DNA from: Acidobacteriota bacterium
GTDB taxonomy: Bacteria > Acidobacteriota > Holophagae > Acanthopleuribacterales > Acanthopleuribacteraceae
Direction: 5' to 3'
NCBI GenBank assembly: GCA_020439745.1
Contig: JAGQSC010000009.1
Span: forward strand, 186,001-250,000
Length of the DNA stretch: 64,000 bases
In this document: positions 53,644-62,681 of the stretch, in pieces
Layout of the letters: each line of letters opens with the position of its first letter
How positions within the stretch are numbered: the first letter of the stretch is position 1
The notes under the pieces: model-generated
Seen by the model: only the letters and a program-made list of their open reading frames with translations
The model's database searches: none
What the model was told of the DNA's origin: nothing
Translations under genes and position numbers: made by a program

Positions 53644-54635
53644 GGTTGGCCCCCAAATGCCTTTGGTTGCGTGAACCGTTCCAGTAAGGGCACGGTGGCG
53701 TTGGCGATCAAGATGGCGTACATCACGCCCTCAGGTAATCCGCCCCAAAACCGAATGGCACAGATCAGAAAGCCTATGAGCACCCCAAACAGCCATATAG
53801 CACCGGTCGTAACGGGCGACGTCACCATATCGGTGGCCATGAACCAAGCGCCCACCATCAAACCGCCAGATCCCAGCATGAACAGACCGTCTGGATAGTT
53901 TGCATTCAATTGGTTCGCCACGCCCGAAATCACGAATACACTCCCCATTACGGCAATTGGAATACGCCAATCCAACATGCGACGCAGGGCCAAATACGCA
54001 CCACCGGTCAGTACAAGCACCGATGCCGTTTCTCCAATACAGCCCGCAGTCTGGCCCAGGAAGAGGTCACTAATATGGCTAGACATGTGATCAAATTTCA
54101 AAAGTCCTAGAGGCGTGGCGCCTGATATGGCGTCTAGCTGGGGACGAGCAAAGGGAATCGTCCAGGACCCAGCCAGAAACGACTGAAACCGGTCACTGAG
54201 AAACGGTGGCGTCCAGCGCGTCATCGCCGCGGGAAAGGCGGCTTGAAGGAACGCTCGGCCTACAAGGGCCGGGTTGAACAGATTTTGTCCCAGCCCGCCA
54301 AAAGCATGCTTGCCCAATCCAATCGCAACCAACGAACCCAACGCGGCCATCCATAATGGGACCGACGGCGGTAAGGTCATGCCCAGCAACAATCCGGTAA
54401 TCACCGCAGACCCGTCACTGAGAGAGCCTAGGCGATGGAATCGGGATGTGAACCCGAAATCAGCCAAACAGGCTGCACCCACACACACCACCAATACGCT
54501 CAACGCAGATAGACCAAAGCTCCAAATGCCCCACAGGGCAGCCGGCAATAGCGCCCAGCACACATGCCACATGATGTAGGCTGTGGTTCGCTCGGAATTC
54601 AGGTGCGGTGCGCCCTTTAATAACAAGGCCTTCAT
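53640..54635 (-). CDS. rnfD: Rnf complex subunit RnfD (FMN-binding)
   Basis: A 331-residue, multi-TM subunit. Motifs: GLGQNLFNPALVGRAFLQAAFP, the flavinylation site LDAISGATPLGLL (Thr carries FMN), MVGAWFMATDMVTSPVT and GGLPEGVMYAILIANATVPL. The start is ATG 54635, overlapping the rnfC stop as ATGA; the in-frame ATG at 54731 lies inside rnfC. Order and lengths agree with rnfCDGEA operons. Confidence 0.94.
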   Translation of the reverse strand: MKALLLKGAPHLNSERTTAYIMWHVCWALLPAALWGIWSFGLSALSVLVVCVGAACLADFGFTSRFHRLGSLSDGSAVITGLLLGMTLPPSVPLWMAALGSLVAIGLGKHAFGGLGQNLFNPALVGRAFLQAAFPAAMTRWTPPFLSDRFQSFLAGSWTIPFARPQLDAISGATPLGLLKFDHMSSHISDLFLGQTAGCIGETASVLVLTGGAYLALRRMLDWRIPIAVMGSVFVISGVANQLNANYPDGLFMLGSGGLMVGAWFMATDMVTSPVTTGAIWLFGVLIGFLICAIRFWGGLPEGVMYAILIANATVPLLERFTQPKAFGGQP

Positions 54636-55930
54636 ACAGCCACCGGTTGCTTGCGCAAATCTAATTTTGCCTGCCTGAAGTACTGCACCAGAGGTATTTT
54701 CGAGGGACACACAAACGCACAGCTGCCGCATTCAAAGCAGTCGCGCAGACGATATTGCACGCAGCCGTCCAAATCACCACCTCGGGCGCTACGCATGATG
54801 GCGGCAGGGTTCAACGACATAGGACAGGCCTGGACGCAATAACCGCATCGAATGCAGGGACCTGACTCATGGTCTTGAGCGGTCTTGAACGCCAACACGC
54901 CGCTGGTCCCCTTCGTGATGGGTAGCTGCAGGTCGGCCACAGAAACGCCCATCATGGGTCCACCTAAAATGACTCGTTGACAGTCAGGCACCACGCCAGC
55001 AGATTGCAATAGAAACCCAACGGGTGTGCCAATTGGAACCAGGTAGTTGCCCGGTTTTTCCACGGCATCTCCCGCCACGGTGACGATCCGTTCAACCAGT
55101 CCCAAGCCTTTGGGGACCAATCGGGCAATCATCGCGGCAGTCTGAACGTTAGCAACCACCACGCCCACGTCCATAGGTAAGCCACCGGCGGGCACCTCCC
55201 GTCTTAACAAGGCGCGAATGAGCATTTTCTCTGCGCCTTGAGGGTACTTCACTTGAACCACGCGAATATCCACACAATTATTGCTGGCCCGTTCCAATGC
55301 CTTGACCGCATCCATTTTGTTGGCTTCCACCCCAATCACAACCCGCTCTGCCCCAAGCACCTTTTTCATCAACAGGGAACCCGAAACGATGTCATCAGGC
55401 CATTCCAGCATGGCGCGATGGTCAGCTGTCAGATAGGGTTCGCATTCGGCACCGTTAATCATCACGGTGTCCACATTGCGACCATCAGGGACCTTGAGCT
55501 TGACGTGGGTCGGAAAAGCCGCACCCCCTAAGCCTACAAGGCCACTTCTTGCTACGGCATCCACCCACTGTCCGGGATCGTTCAGGTCGGGCGGTGCTCG
55601 AAAGGGAACATGTTCCTGTCCTGCACCCGGCTCTGAAGCCAACACGATTCCCTGAATCCGTTGCCCTTGAGGGGTCGCCAACCAGCCAATCTTTCGAACC
55701 GTACCCGTCACTGGCGCATGGATCGATGCCGAAACGAATGATCGACCCTCCGCGATCAGGCTTCCCCGCTCCAATCGCTGACCTACCTTCACCACACATT
55801 GAGCTGGCGCCCCAATGTGTTGACCAAGCGGGATATGCAATTCCGGGGCAAATCCCAGTCGTCTCACAGGCATCTCGGCCGTGGTCTTGAGTTGTGGCGG
55901 GTGTACACCCCGTGCGAAGGTCGGGAACAA
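54632..55930 (-). CDS. rnfC: Rnf complex subunit RnfC (NADH-interacting)
   Basis: A 432-residue soluble subunit. N-terminal RnfC barrel (PVRRLGFAPELHIPLGQHIGAPAQCVVKVG), a Rossmann-like NAD/FMN region (GLVGLGGAAFPTHVKLKVP, NGAECEPYLTADHRAML), an SLBB-like part, and two C-terminal [4Fe-4S] motifs: CIRCGYCVQACP and CFECGSCAFVCP. It exchanges electrons with NAD(H). The PFOR gene ends 7 nt upstream, so electrons from pyruvate and Rnf are tied in one transcript. Confidence 0.94.
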   Translation of the reverse strand: MFPTFARGVHPPQLKTTAEMPVRRLGFAPELHIPLGQHIGAPAQCVVKVGQRLERGSLIAEGRSFVSASIHAPVTGTVRKIGWLATPQGQRIQGIVLASEPGAGQEHVPFRAPPDLNDPGQWVDAVARSGLVGLGGAAFPTHVKLKVPDGRNVDTVMINGAECEPYLTADHRAMLEWPDDIVSGSLLMKKVLGAERVVIGVEANKMDAVKALERASNNCVDIRVVQVKYPQGAEKMLIRALLRREVPAGGLPMDVGVVVANVQTAAMIARLVPKGLGLVERIVTVAGDAVEKPGNYLVPIGTPVGFLLQSAGVVPDCQRVILGGPMMGVSVADLQLPITKGTSGVLAFKTAQDHESGPCIRCGYCVQACPMSLNPAAIMRSARGGDLDGCVQYRLRDCFECGSCAFVCPSKIPLVQYFRQAKLDLRKQPVAV

Positions 55931-55937
55931 AGTATCC

Positions 55938-58900
55938 TCAGTTGTACTTACTGGCTCGCTTGATGAGGCTTTCCAGATCTGACTCCTGTGGATCTGTGGG
56001 CAGGCCAGGATGGATCACCTGGGCTGTACACTTTTCGGCAGCCTTTACCAAGTCGCGATAGGGCCCGCCTTTGGCATTTTGCACAAATGCTTTGCCCCCT
56101 TCGTTGTAGGCGAAAATTGTGGGGTTGATCTTGATGCATTCGTCACATGAGGTACAGGATTCTGTCTCGATCCAGGCGGCCATATCGCCATAATCGTTGC
56201 TGGCTTCGACTGCGCTTGCGGGTTCGCCGCCAACTTGGGGTTGAGCGGCGTCATCACCCAACATGCGCCACAGGCCCGCCGTAAGTTTTTGAAACGTCTC
56301 CTCGCGTACACGCCTTTCGACATCCGCCATTTGAACTGGTTTTTCATCGCGTCGCGCCACCGCTCGCAACATGGTCCAGAACCCCTTGCGTTCCTCACAC
56401 GATCGCACCATCACCTCGGAGACCATAACGCGTTGCAGGTTACCTTGCGGGTCCGTAGCCCATATGTAGGGGTACTTTCCGGAGCGATCATCGCATTCGA
56501 TGAACTCGTGAAGTGGGACCATCGCATCACTCCATGCATCGCGAGGCGCATAGCGGAAGTGCTTGCGAAAACGTCCTTCGGTGACGGCAAAGTCGGCGAA
56601 TGTCATGACAATCTCCATTGTCTTTTCGCGACCGTGCTCCATGTATTTCAGTGGGTAGGTAGGCCAATCGCTATCGATATTGGGATTACCATCCAAGTCG
56701 AAACAGGCATGGGCTGTGTCACCCTTGTCAGGGTCGTAACTGAATATGGGGTAGGCCCGGGAATGTACCGCCAATCTGGCCTGCCTCGTACCCAAATCGT
56801 CACCGATCCCATGTTCCGGCTGACAGGATGTGTAGATGTTGAACAATGCGGGACGATGACTATTCAGGCCCTTGATGAACCCTTCGATCATATGGTTGGC
56901 ATTGGATATGGTGCTCTGGAGAACGAAAGCCGTTCGGTGCGCCATGGCGATCAGACCAATCTCCTTACGGACCTCTTGTTTGCCCTGAATGGCCTTGCCG
57001 TATTGGGCCATGTCAGATACCTGGCCCATAAATCCAGAGGTGCATGCCTGTCCTCCGGTATTGGAGTACACCTGCGTGTCGAGAACGATCACCTTGATCG
57101 GTTTACCGGACATCAAGGCACGGCTCAGGTTCTGGAAGCCGATGTCGTACATGGCACCATCGCCGCCCACCACGCAGACGGGCGGACACATTTGCCACTC
57201 CTCTTGAGTGAAATGCTGCCAGTTAAACGTCGTAAATTCAGCATCGTGTTGATGAGGATGGTAGCCGCCATTGAGTTCCAGCTTGGCTTTACGCACCCAA
57301 GCAAAGCCTTCAGCCATCTTGGCCATGTGCCCTTCAAACACGCCCATAGCCATGGAAGGACTGTCTTGAAACAGATGGTTGGCCCACGGAAAAGGATAGG
57401 GATTGAAGGGGTACGTACTTCCCCAAACCGAACTGCAACCTGTTGCATTCAGGATACCCATCGAGCTTCGTCCTCTGCCCGTGGTGCCTTGCGTGTAGGC
57501 ATGCAGCATCTGCTTGAGTTGAGCAATCATCTGCGTGGTCCGTTTTAGCCATGCGGGGTCGACAGGTTTTGAACCCTTGGCTTGCTGGGTCTTCTCGGCG
57601 ATTTCCGCAAGGGTCAGATCGTGATCGGATGCACCATCCGCGATCTGACGCATCACGTCGCTGTCGGAAAGGTCCAGAGTTTTCGTGAGCTGCAGTTGAA
57701 CATGCTGTTCGAGCGACTGAATCAGGTCTCGCAGCTGTTGAACATAGGCCGCCACACGTGGTTGCATGAGGGCTTCTACCGTGCCGACAAACAAGTGGAT
57801 GGCCGTCTTTTCTGAACAGCCAAGACACGCACCATCACCGCTACTCAAAGCCAGGTAGTTTTGTTTATCCAGCAGGATCGTTTCCAGGGCCCCAATGCCT
57901 TGGTCCAGATCATCCACACGAATGTAGTCTTTAGGTGTCGTCGGCAAGTCTAGCCAGAACGACCAATCTCGTTGCAGCTTCGCGACGCTGGTTTCCGACT
58001 GAGAAACGGTGCGCAAAGCGTCGTCGTCACACACCTCCACACATTCCATACAGCCCTTACAGGTGTAGGGGTTTACGGTGATGCTCAGCAGACCGCCGGA
58101 CCCCTTCTGCCGTTTTTCGGGGATGGTGTAGTAGGGGCGCGTGAGGGCAAATTTGAAGCCGTCCAATTCACGATCGATAGCTGCGATGGCTTGTTCCGCA
58201 CCACCTTCTCGGCGTTCCTGGTTCATGGCTTCCTGGATCAAGCTGTGCACGTCACTCCCATTCTCTGATGTTTGAGCCAATGACTTTAGGCGACGTGCCA
58301 ACGACATCCCCGTTTTTTGCAGATCGGTTACATCGTCACTTTGTTTCTTGACCCGACCGACGGCCGTCTCGAACACAGCCCCAATCTCAGTCACGAGCCC
58401 AGGAATGGCGGTATCTGGACAGGCCGTATAGCATTTACCGCACGCTGTACAGTTCTCCGGGATCCACTCGGGATGCTGAAAACGAATCCCCGTCATATCG
58501 CGGAACACGCCCGTGGATGCGGGTATCAGGCTCATACTGACAAATGGATCGGCGAGGTTGTCGTTGCCTTTGCCAGACAGATAAAAGGCACCGGTTCGTT
58601 CCCAGAAACTGTGAATATCGGTACTGGGGTCTTTCCCTTCAGGTTGAATGCGGAGCATGACCGGGGCTTTGGCAATAGCCAAGGCAGTTTGACCTTGCTG
58701 TTGCGGCTTTTCAGTGATCTCGCGGATCTCATCGTAGCCGCGACGAACAACTCGCATGTTGTCTTCTACGACACGGGCTCCTTTGCTGCCAAATTTGTGC
58801 TGCAGCTGATCGCGAATGGATTCAAACAGCTGCGCCTCATCCAAACCCGCGCGTTCTTTTACATCTGAGACGGCAAAGAACGCACCTTGAAAAGCGTTGC

Positions 58901-60791
58901 CCTGCATACGCAACTGTAAATCTGAATCCGTGGCCTCCTCACGAGCAATCTTGAACGCGTCGATGGCATAAAGCTTGATCTCCAATTCGCGGATGAGGTC
59001 CTGATAGACCTTCGGAATCGAGGACCAAACAGCCTCAGGCGTATGCAGATCGCTCTGAATAATGAACACGCCGCCCCGTTTCAAACCAGCCAGCGCATTG
59101 GTGTGCTTGAAGACATTGGGATCCGGCGAAAGTACAGCATCCACAAAGAAATACTCGCAATTGATGCGGATAGGTTCCGGCGATGCAGACAGATAATAGG
59201 TGGTCGGTTGACCTTTTTTTTCAGACCCATACTTGGGATTCGCCTTGATGTGATAACCCAACATGTCAAACAGCGTCATGGCAAGATTCTTACCCGTCGT
59301 AATGGCGCCCCAGCCGCCCACCGAATGAATGCGGACCGTCAAGCTACCTTGGGGCATTAGGTTGGGGTTTTCGGACCCGTGAACAGCCAACTCAGCTACC
59401 CGCGGATACGCGTCACGAATGGCTTGCTGATGAATCTCCTGCTTAGGTGTAGCAGAATCCTCACGCAGGAAGTCGATCGACAAATAGAACATCTTCTTGC
59501 GTCCACCCTCTGGAAGCATGTTCTCAACAGCACCAATAATGCCTTCCGGTTGCAAATCGCGGCTCCCCATTCCAAAGGAACCGGAAAACAGTGGCGGCAT
59601 GTCTTTCAGAGACTTAAAAACGGGATACTCGGGGTAAGGCAGATTCTTTCCATCCAACCCGTTCTCCATGCATTTTCCCAGTGATCCGCGAATCTCGCGC
59701 ATTAGCGGCAAATCTGACGCTAGGGGTTGGTCTAACCGTTCAAGGACCGTCACACCCTTGCGACCTTGCAGGATTCGTCCCACCAAATCGCCGGGGAAGG
59801 GGCGGAACATGGTCATGTTCACGACGCCCACCTTAATTTTGCGGGTGGCACGAAGGTAGTCCACCACTTCCTCGGCGCTGGGAATCAAGCTACCCTGGCC
59901 CACAATCAAATAGTCGGCGTCCTCGCAACGGTAGGTGCTCACGCGTTCATAAGACCGACCGGTCAGCTCACCGAACTCGTGGAAACAGCGGTCCGTGATC
60001 TCGCGGATATGGTCAAAAAAGAAAGGCCTTTGCGCCGCAACACTTTGCATATAGGCGTCTTGGTTCTGAACCACGCCGGCCATTACTGGGTTGTCCACCG
60101 TCCAAAGCACGGGAATTCGTCGGCGTTTGGGTCCATAAATCAAGCGCTGGGCGGGCGTTGGGCAGTCGATCATGTCGTCAGGCCGACCCAAATACGCCTC
60201 AATCAGCTCACGCTCGGGCAGGAGCATAGATTCGATCAAGTGGGTTGTGAGAAACCCATCCTGAGCCACGATGCCTGGAGTCAATGCCAATTCCGCAATC
60301 TTGTGGGCGATGATGTTCAAATCACACGCCTGCTGCGCGTTCTTGGCGAACACCTGAAAGAAACCCGTATCGTCAACACAGTGATAATCATCGTGACCGG
60401 CATGCACGTTGAGCGTTGATTTGGTCATGGCGCGAGCACCTATGTTCAGCACATAGGTCAATCGTTTCCCCACCGCCGCATACAGCGATTCGTGCATGTA
60501 GGCAATGCCCTGGCCTGACGAAAAATTGGCTGCCCGAAGGCCCGTCATGGCTAGTCCGGCCGTGACCGCGGCAGCTGCGTGTTCACCTTCGGGTTCAATA
60601 AAGATCAGAGGACGATTAGATATGTTGATGTGCCCCTTGGCTGCTGCTTCGGCAAAATACTCTCCCATCTGAGTGGAAGGCGTGATGGGATATGCTCCAG
60701 CGGCATCGGTCGATTCCCGCTCGCACATGATGACAGCTGTATTACCGTCCATGGCGACACGTGTTCCTGGATATTTGGCTTGAGTTTTCAT
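55938..60791 (-). CDS. Giant pyruvate:ferredoxin oxidoreductase (PFOR-like), 1617 aa
   Basis: Converts pyruvate and CoA to acetyl-CoA and CO2, reducing ferredoxin, with TPP and Fe-S clusters. Domain order as in single-chain PFOR: alpha (1-430; YPITPSTQMGE, EPEGEHAAAA), gamma (about 485-700; GGWGAITTGKNLA), delta with Cys781/784/787/791 and Cys911/914/917/921, and beta with Cys989/992, Cys1119, GDGAMYDIGFQNLSRAL (TPP/Mg) and Cys1323. Three additions explain a length about 400 residues above usual: about 120 residues between the delta clusters; about 100 helical residues in the beta domain after Cys992; and a C-terminal ferredoxin-like domain (1540-1617) with Cys1546/1549/1552 and Cys1588. AAAGGAA Shine-Dalgarno; sits between rnfB and rnfC. 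The 2-oxoacid specificity is inferred. Confidence 0.88.
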   Translation of the reverse strand: MKTQAKYPGTRVAMDGNTAVIMCERESTDAAGAYPITPSTQMGEYFAEAAAKGHINISNRPLIFIEPEGEHAAAAVTAGLAMTGLRAANFSSGQGIAYMHESLYAAVGKRLTYVLNIGARAMTKSTLNVHAGHDDYHCVDDTGFFQVFAKNAQQACDLNIIAHKIAELALTPGIVAQDGFLTTHLIESMLLPERELIEAYLGRPDDMIDCPTPAQRLIYGPKRRRIPVLWTVDNPVMAGVVQNQDAYMQSVAAQRPFFFDHIREITDRCFHEFGELTGRSYERVSTYRCEDADYLIVGQGSLIPSAEEVVDYLRATRKIKVGVVNMTMFRPFPGDLVGRILQGRKGVTVLERLDQPLASDLPLMREIRGSLGKCMENGLDGKNLPYPEYPVFKSLKDMPPLFSGSFGMGSRDLQPEGIIGAVENMLPEGGRKKMFYLSIDFLREDSATPKQEIHQQAIRDAYPRVAELAVHGSENPNLMPQGSLTVRIHSVGGWGAITTGKNLAMTLFDMLGYHIKANPKYGSEKKGQPTTYYLSASPEPIRINCEYFFVDAVLSPDPNVFKHTNALAGLKRGGVFIIQSDLHTPEAVWSSIPKVYQDLIRELEIKLYAIDAFKIAREEATDSDLQLRMQGNAFQGAFFAVSDVKERAGLDEAQLFESIRDQLQHKFGSKGARVVEDNMRVVRRGYDEIREITEKPQQQGQTALAIAKAPVMLRIQPEGKDPSTDIHSFWERTGAFYLSGKGNDNLADPFVSMSLIPASTGVFRDMTGIRFQHPEWIPENCTACGKCYTACPDTAIPGLVTEIGAVFETAVGRVKKQSDDVTDLQKTGMSLARRLKSLAQTSENGSDVHSLIQEAMNQERREGGAEQAIAAIDRELDGFKFALTRPYYTIPEKRQKGSGGLLSITVNPYTCKGCMECVEVCDDDALRTVSQSETSVAKLQRDWSFWLDLPTTPKDYIRVDDLDQGIGALETILLDKQNYLALSSGDGACLGCSEKTAIHLFVGTVEALMQPRVAAYVQQLRDLIQSLEQHVQLQLTKTLDLSDSDVMRQIADGASDHDLTLAEIAEKTQQAKGSKPVDPAWLKRTTQMIAQLKQMLHAYTQGTTGRGRSSMGILNATGCSSVWGSTYPFNPYPFPWANHLFQDSPSMAMGVFEGHMAKMAEGFAWVRKAKLELNGGYHPHQHDAEFTTFNWQHFTQEEWQMCPPVCVVGGDGAMYDIGFQNLSRALMSGKPIKVIVLDTQVYSNTGGQACTSGFMGQVSDMAQYGKAIQGKQEVRKEIGLIAMAHRTAFVLQSTISNANHMIEGFIKGLNSHRPALFNIYTSCQPEHGIGDDLGTRQARLAVHSRAYPIFSYDPDKGDTAHACFDLDGNPNIDSDWPTYPLKYMEHGREKTMEIVMTFADFAVTEGRFRKHFRYAPRDAWSDAMVPLHEFIECDDRSGKYPYIWATDPQGNLQRVMVSEVMVRSCEERKGFWTMLRAVARRDEKPVQMADVERRVREETFQKLTAGLWRMLGDDAAQPQVGGEPASAVEASNDYGDMAAWIETESCTSCDECIKINPTIFAYNEGGKAFVQNAKGGPYRDLVKAAEKCTAQVIHPGLPTDPQESDLESLIKRASKYN

Positions 60792-60806
60792 GGAACATTC
60801 CTTTCG

Positions 60807-61670
60807 TTAGGCAGAGCGTGGGGGCAGTGCTTCTTTTCGTCGCAGTCGTGGTGCTTCAGCACCATATTCGGGACCATTTGTTCCCATCCACAACATGGCA
60901 CCCGTAGGGCAGCGTTCGGTGGCATTTTTATGGCTGTGCGGCAGCGTCATATCAATGACCGGTAAGGGTCCGTCCATATGGACCAGGTCGGGCGCATCCA
61001 TGGCACATTTTCCACAGGCGGTACACCCTACTTCGCAAACTTCAAGAACGCGGTCGCCCTCTTCTTGACTCTTACACGCCACCCACAGGCGGCGGGACTC
61101 AGTTTGCAGACTAAACAAGTCCTTTGGGCAAATATCCACACAATCACCACAGGCCGTACAACGAGCCTCATGGACAACCGGCAATCTAAAGGGCGACATA
61201 TGAATCGCATTGAAGTTACAAACCACCTGGCAATCACCCAACCCCAGGCAGCCCCAGCTGCAGGACTTACCAGCACCACCAACCATGGATGCCGCACGAC
61301 AGCTACTTAGACCTCGATAAAGGGCGTGTTGATAAGCTGCGTTTGTACCTCCCGCGCAGGCGAGTCTTGCCACTTTGCGATGGGCGGTCCCGGCAGCTAC
61401 TCCCAGATAGGAAGCGATGTTTTGGCGATCCAGATCCGAGGAAACGGTGCATTTGACCGGTTCACTTTTCTGGCTTACCAGTGCTTCGGCAAATGCCCGA
61501 CATCCCGGAAATCCACAAGCCCCGCAATTGGCTTGGGGCAGCATGCCATCGACCATATCGATACGAGGATCTTCATCCACATAAAACAGGCGTGCCGCGG
61601 CGGCTAGCACGGTTCCAAGTGCCAATGTGAGGCCGCCCAGAGCGGCGATGGAAGTAAGTACAGTATCCAT
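60807..61670 (-). CDS. rnfB: Rnf complex subunit RnfB
   Basis: A 287-residue ferredoxin-type subunit with an N-terminal TM helix (about 5-28). The Fe-S domain is NCGACGFPGCRAFAEALV ... C (Cys49, 52, 57, 74). It is followed by a cluster-like Cys137/141/147/151, then CTACGDCVDICP (171-181) and CTACGKC (216/219/222) with Cys254. It accepts electrons from reduced ferredoxin, supplied by the PFOR encoded 16 nt downstream. It is placed first in the operon instead of last as in many rnf operons. The ATG has no Shine-Dalgarno, and a TATAAT lies only 6 nt ahead. Confidence 0.9.
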   Translation of the reverse strand: MDTVLTSIAALGGLTLALGTVLAAAARLFYVDEDPRIDMVDGMLPQANCGACGFPGCRAFAEALVSQKSEPVKCTVSSDLDRQNIASYLGVAAGTAHRKVARLACAGGTNAAYQHALYRGLSSCRAASMVGGAGKSCSWGCLGLGDCQVVCNFNAIHMSPFRLPVVHEARCTACGDCVDICPKDLFSLQTESRRLWVACKSQEEGDRVLEVCEVGCTACGKCAMDAPDLVHMDGPLPVIDMTLPHSHKNATERCPTGAMLWMGTNGPEYGAEAPRLRRKEALPPRSA

Positions 61671-61675
61671 ATCCG

Positions 61676-61681
61676 ATTATA
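61676..61681 (-). promoter_or_regulatory. -10 element of the rnf-PFOR operon
   Basis: A perfect TATAAT on the minus strand, 6 nt before the rnfB ATG (61670). No good -35 box is seen at 16-18 nt. The predicted transcript start coincides with the start codon, suggesting a leaderless message or an unused motif. The region 61682-61881 holds no gene I can support. Confidence 0.35.
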
Positions 61682-61881
61682 AGACTCGCTAATCCGACAT
61701 CACTTACAATTTAAGCGGGAAACCCCACCTAAAGCAAGCTTTTCACGCTAGCAAAAACGCGAGTTGCTCCACGCTTATCAACTTTACTCAGGCGCTTGGC
61801 ATTGAAAGTGAACCTGCCTTACAGTACCCAACAGCCATCGCCACAAATGGTTCAATAAGGATTAAGGACATAAACTCGACA

Positions 61882-62589
61882 ATGTACACAGCACAGAAGC
61901 TCGCTCATGCCTTACAACAGCTCGCGAATACCGCCATCGCGACACATTCACAACGATTTTTCAAAACCGGGCCAGGTGAATACGGTGAAGGTGATTTGTT
62001 TCTGGGCATCCGCGTCCCCGTGCTGAGAAAACAGGCCCGGATATTTAAAACGATGCCAGCGAGCGAGGTCGTGCAGGCCCTGCACTCGCCACACCATGAA
62101 ATAAGGCTGTGTGCGCTGCTTGTGTGGGTCCTACAGTTCCAAAAGGCCAATGACTCTGACAAAAAGATCATATACGACCTTTACATGGCCAACACGAGAT
62201 ATGTGAACAATTGGGATTTGGTCGATACGTCAGCACACCCAATTGTGGGTGGATACCTGCAAGACAAGTCCCGAGACCCACTGGTTCGGTTGGCGCAATC
62301 CGATTTGTTGTGGGAGCGGCGAATTGCCATGATCGCTACCTATCACTTTATTAAGCAGTCTGATTTCCAAGACGCCTTACGAGTGGCCGGTATCCTGGTT
62401 GCCGACCCCCAAGATCTGATTCAAAAAGCAGTCGGATGGATGCTTCGCGAAGTGGGCAATCGCAATGGGTCCTTAGAGCGAGCTTTTCTCAAAGCGCATT
62501 ACCGAGATATGGGCCGAACGGCACTCCGCTACGCCATCGAGAAGTTCCCACCCGAAGAACGATTGCGGTGGCAGTCTGGAAAGATCTGA
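61882..62589 (+). CDS. DNA alkylation repair enzyme (AlkD-like HEAT-repeat glycosylase)
   Basis: A 235-residue all-helical protein of HEAT-like repeats. Motifs: FFKTGPGEYGEGDLFLGIRVPVLRKQAR, a nucleic-acid-binding head typical of AlkD; NNWDLVDTSAHPIVGGYL with the catalytic Asp and Trp; ERRIAMIATYHFI; and IQKAVGWMLREVGNR. AlkD removes 3- and 7-alkylated purines without base flipping. Length matches the family. The only Shine-Dalgarno-like AAGGA is 13 nt upstream, so translation may be weak. It is a single gene divergent from the rnf operon. Confidence 0.9.
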   Translation: MYTAQKLAHALQQLANTAIATHSQRFFKTGPGEYGEGDLFLGIRVPVLRKQARIFKTMPASEVVQALHSPHHEIRLCALLVWVLQFQKANDSDKKIIYDLYMANTRYVNNWDLVDTSAHPIVGGYLQDKSRDPLVRLAQSDLLWERRIAMIATYHFIKQSDFQDALRVAGILVADPQDLIQKAVGWMLREVGNRNGSLERAFLKAHYRDMGRTALRYAIEKFPPEERLRWQSGKI

Positions 62590-62681
62590 TCTACATGTCT
62601 AACATGCCATTTAGGTCAACGGATTCGAGACGGCAGACGGACAGAATTGAATCACCAGCCAAATCTAGCTAGCATGTGCCG

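Noticed and set aside
58000-60800. Long plus-strand open frames inside the PFOR gene
   Set aside because: They lie opposite a gene with full-length family motifs and have no protein-like pattern; they reflect codon bias.
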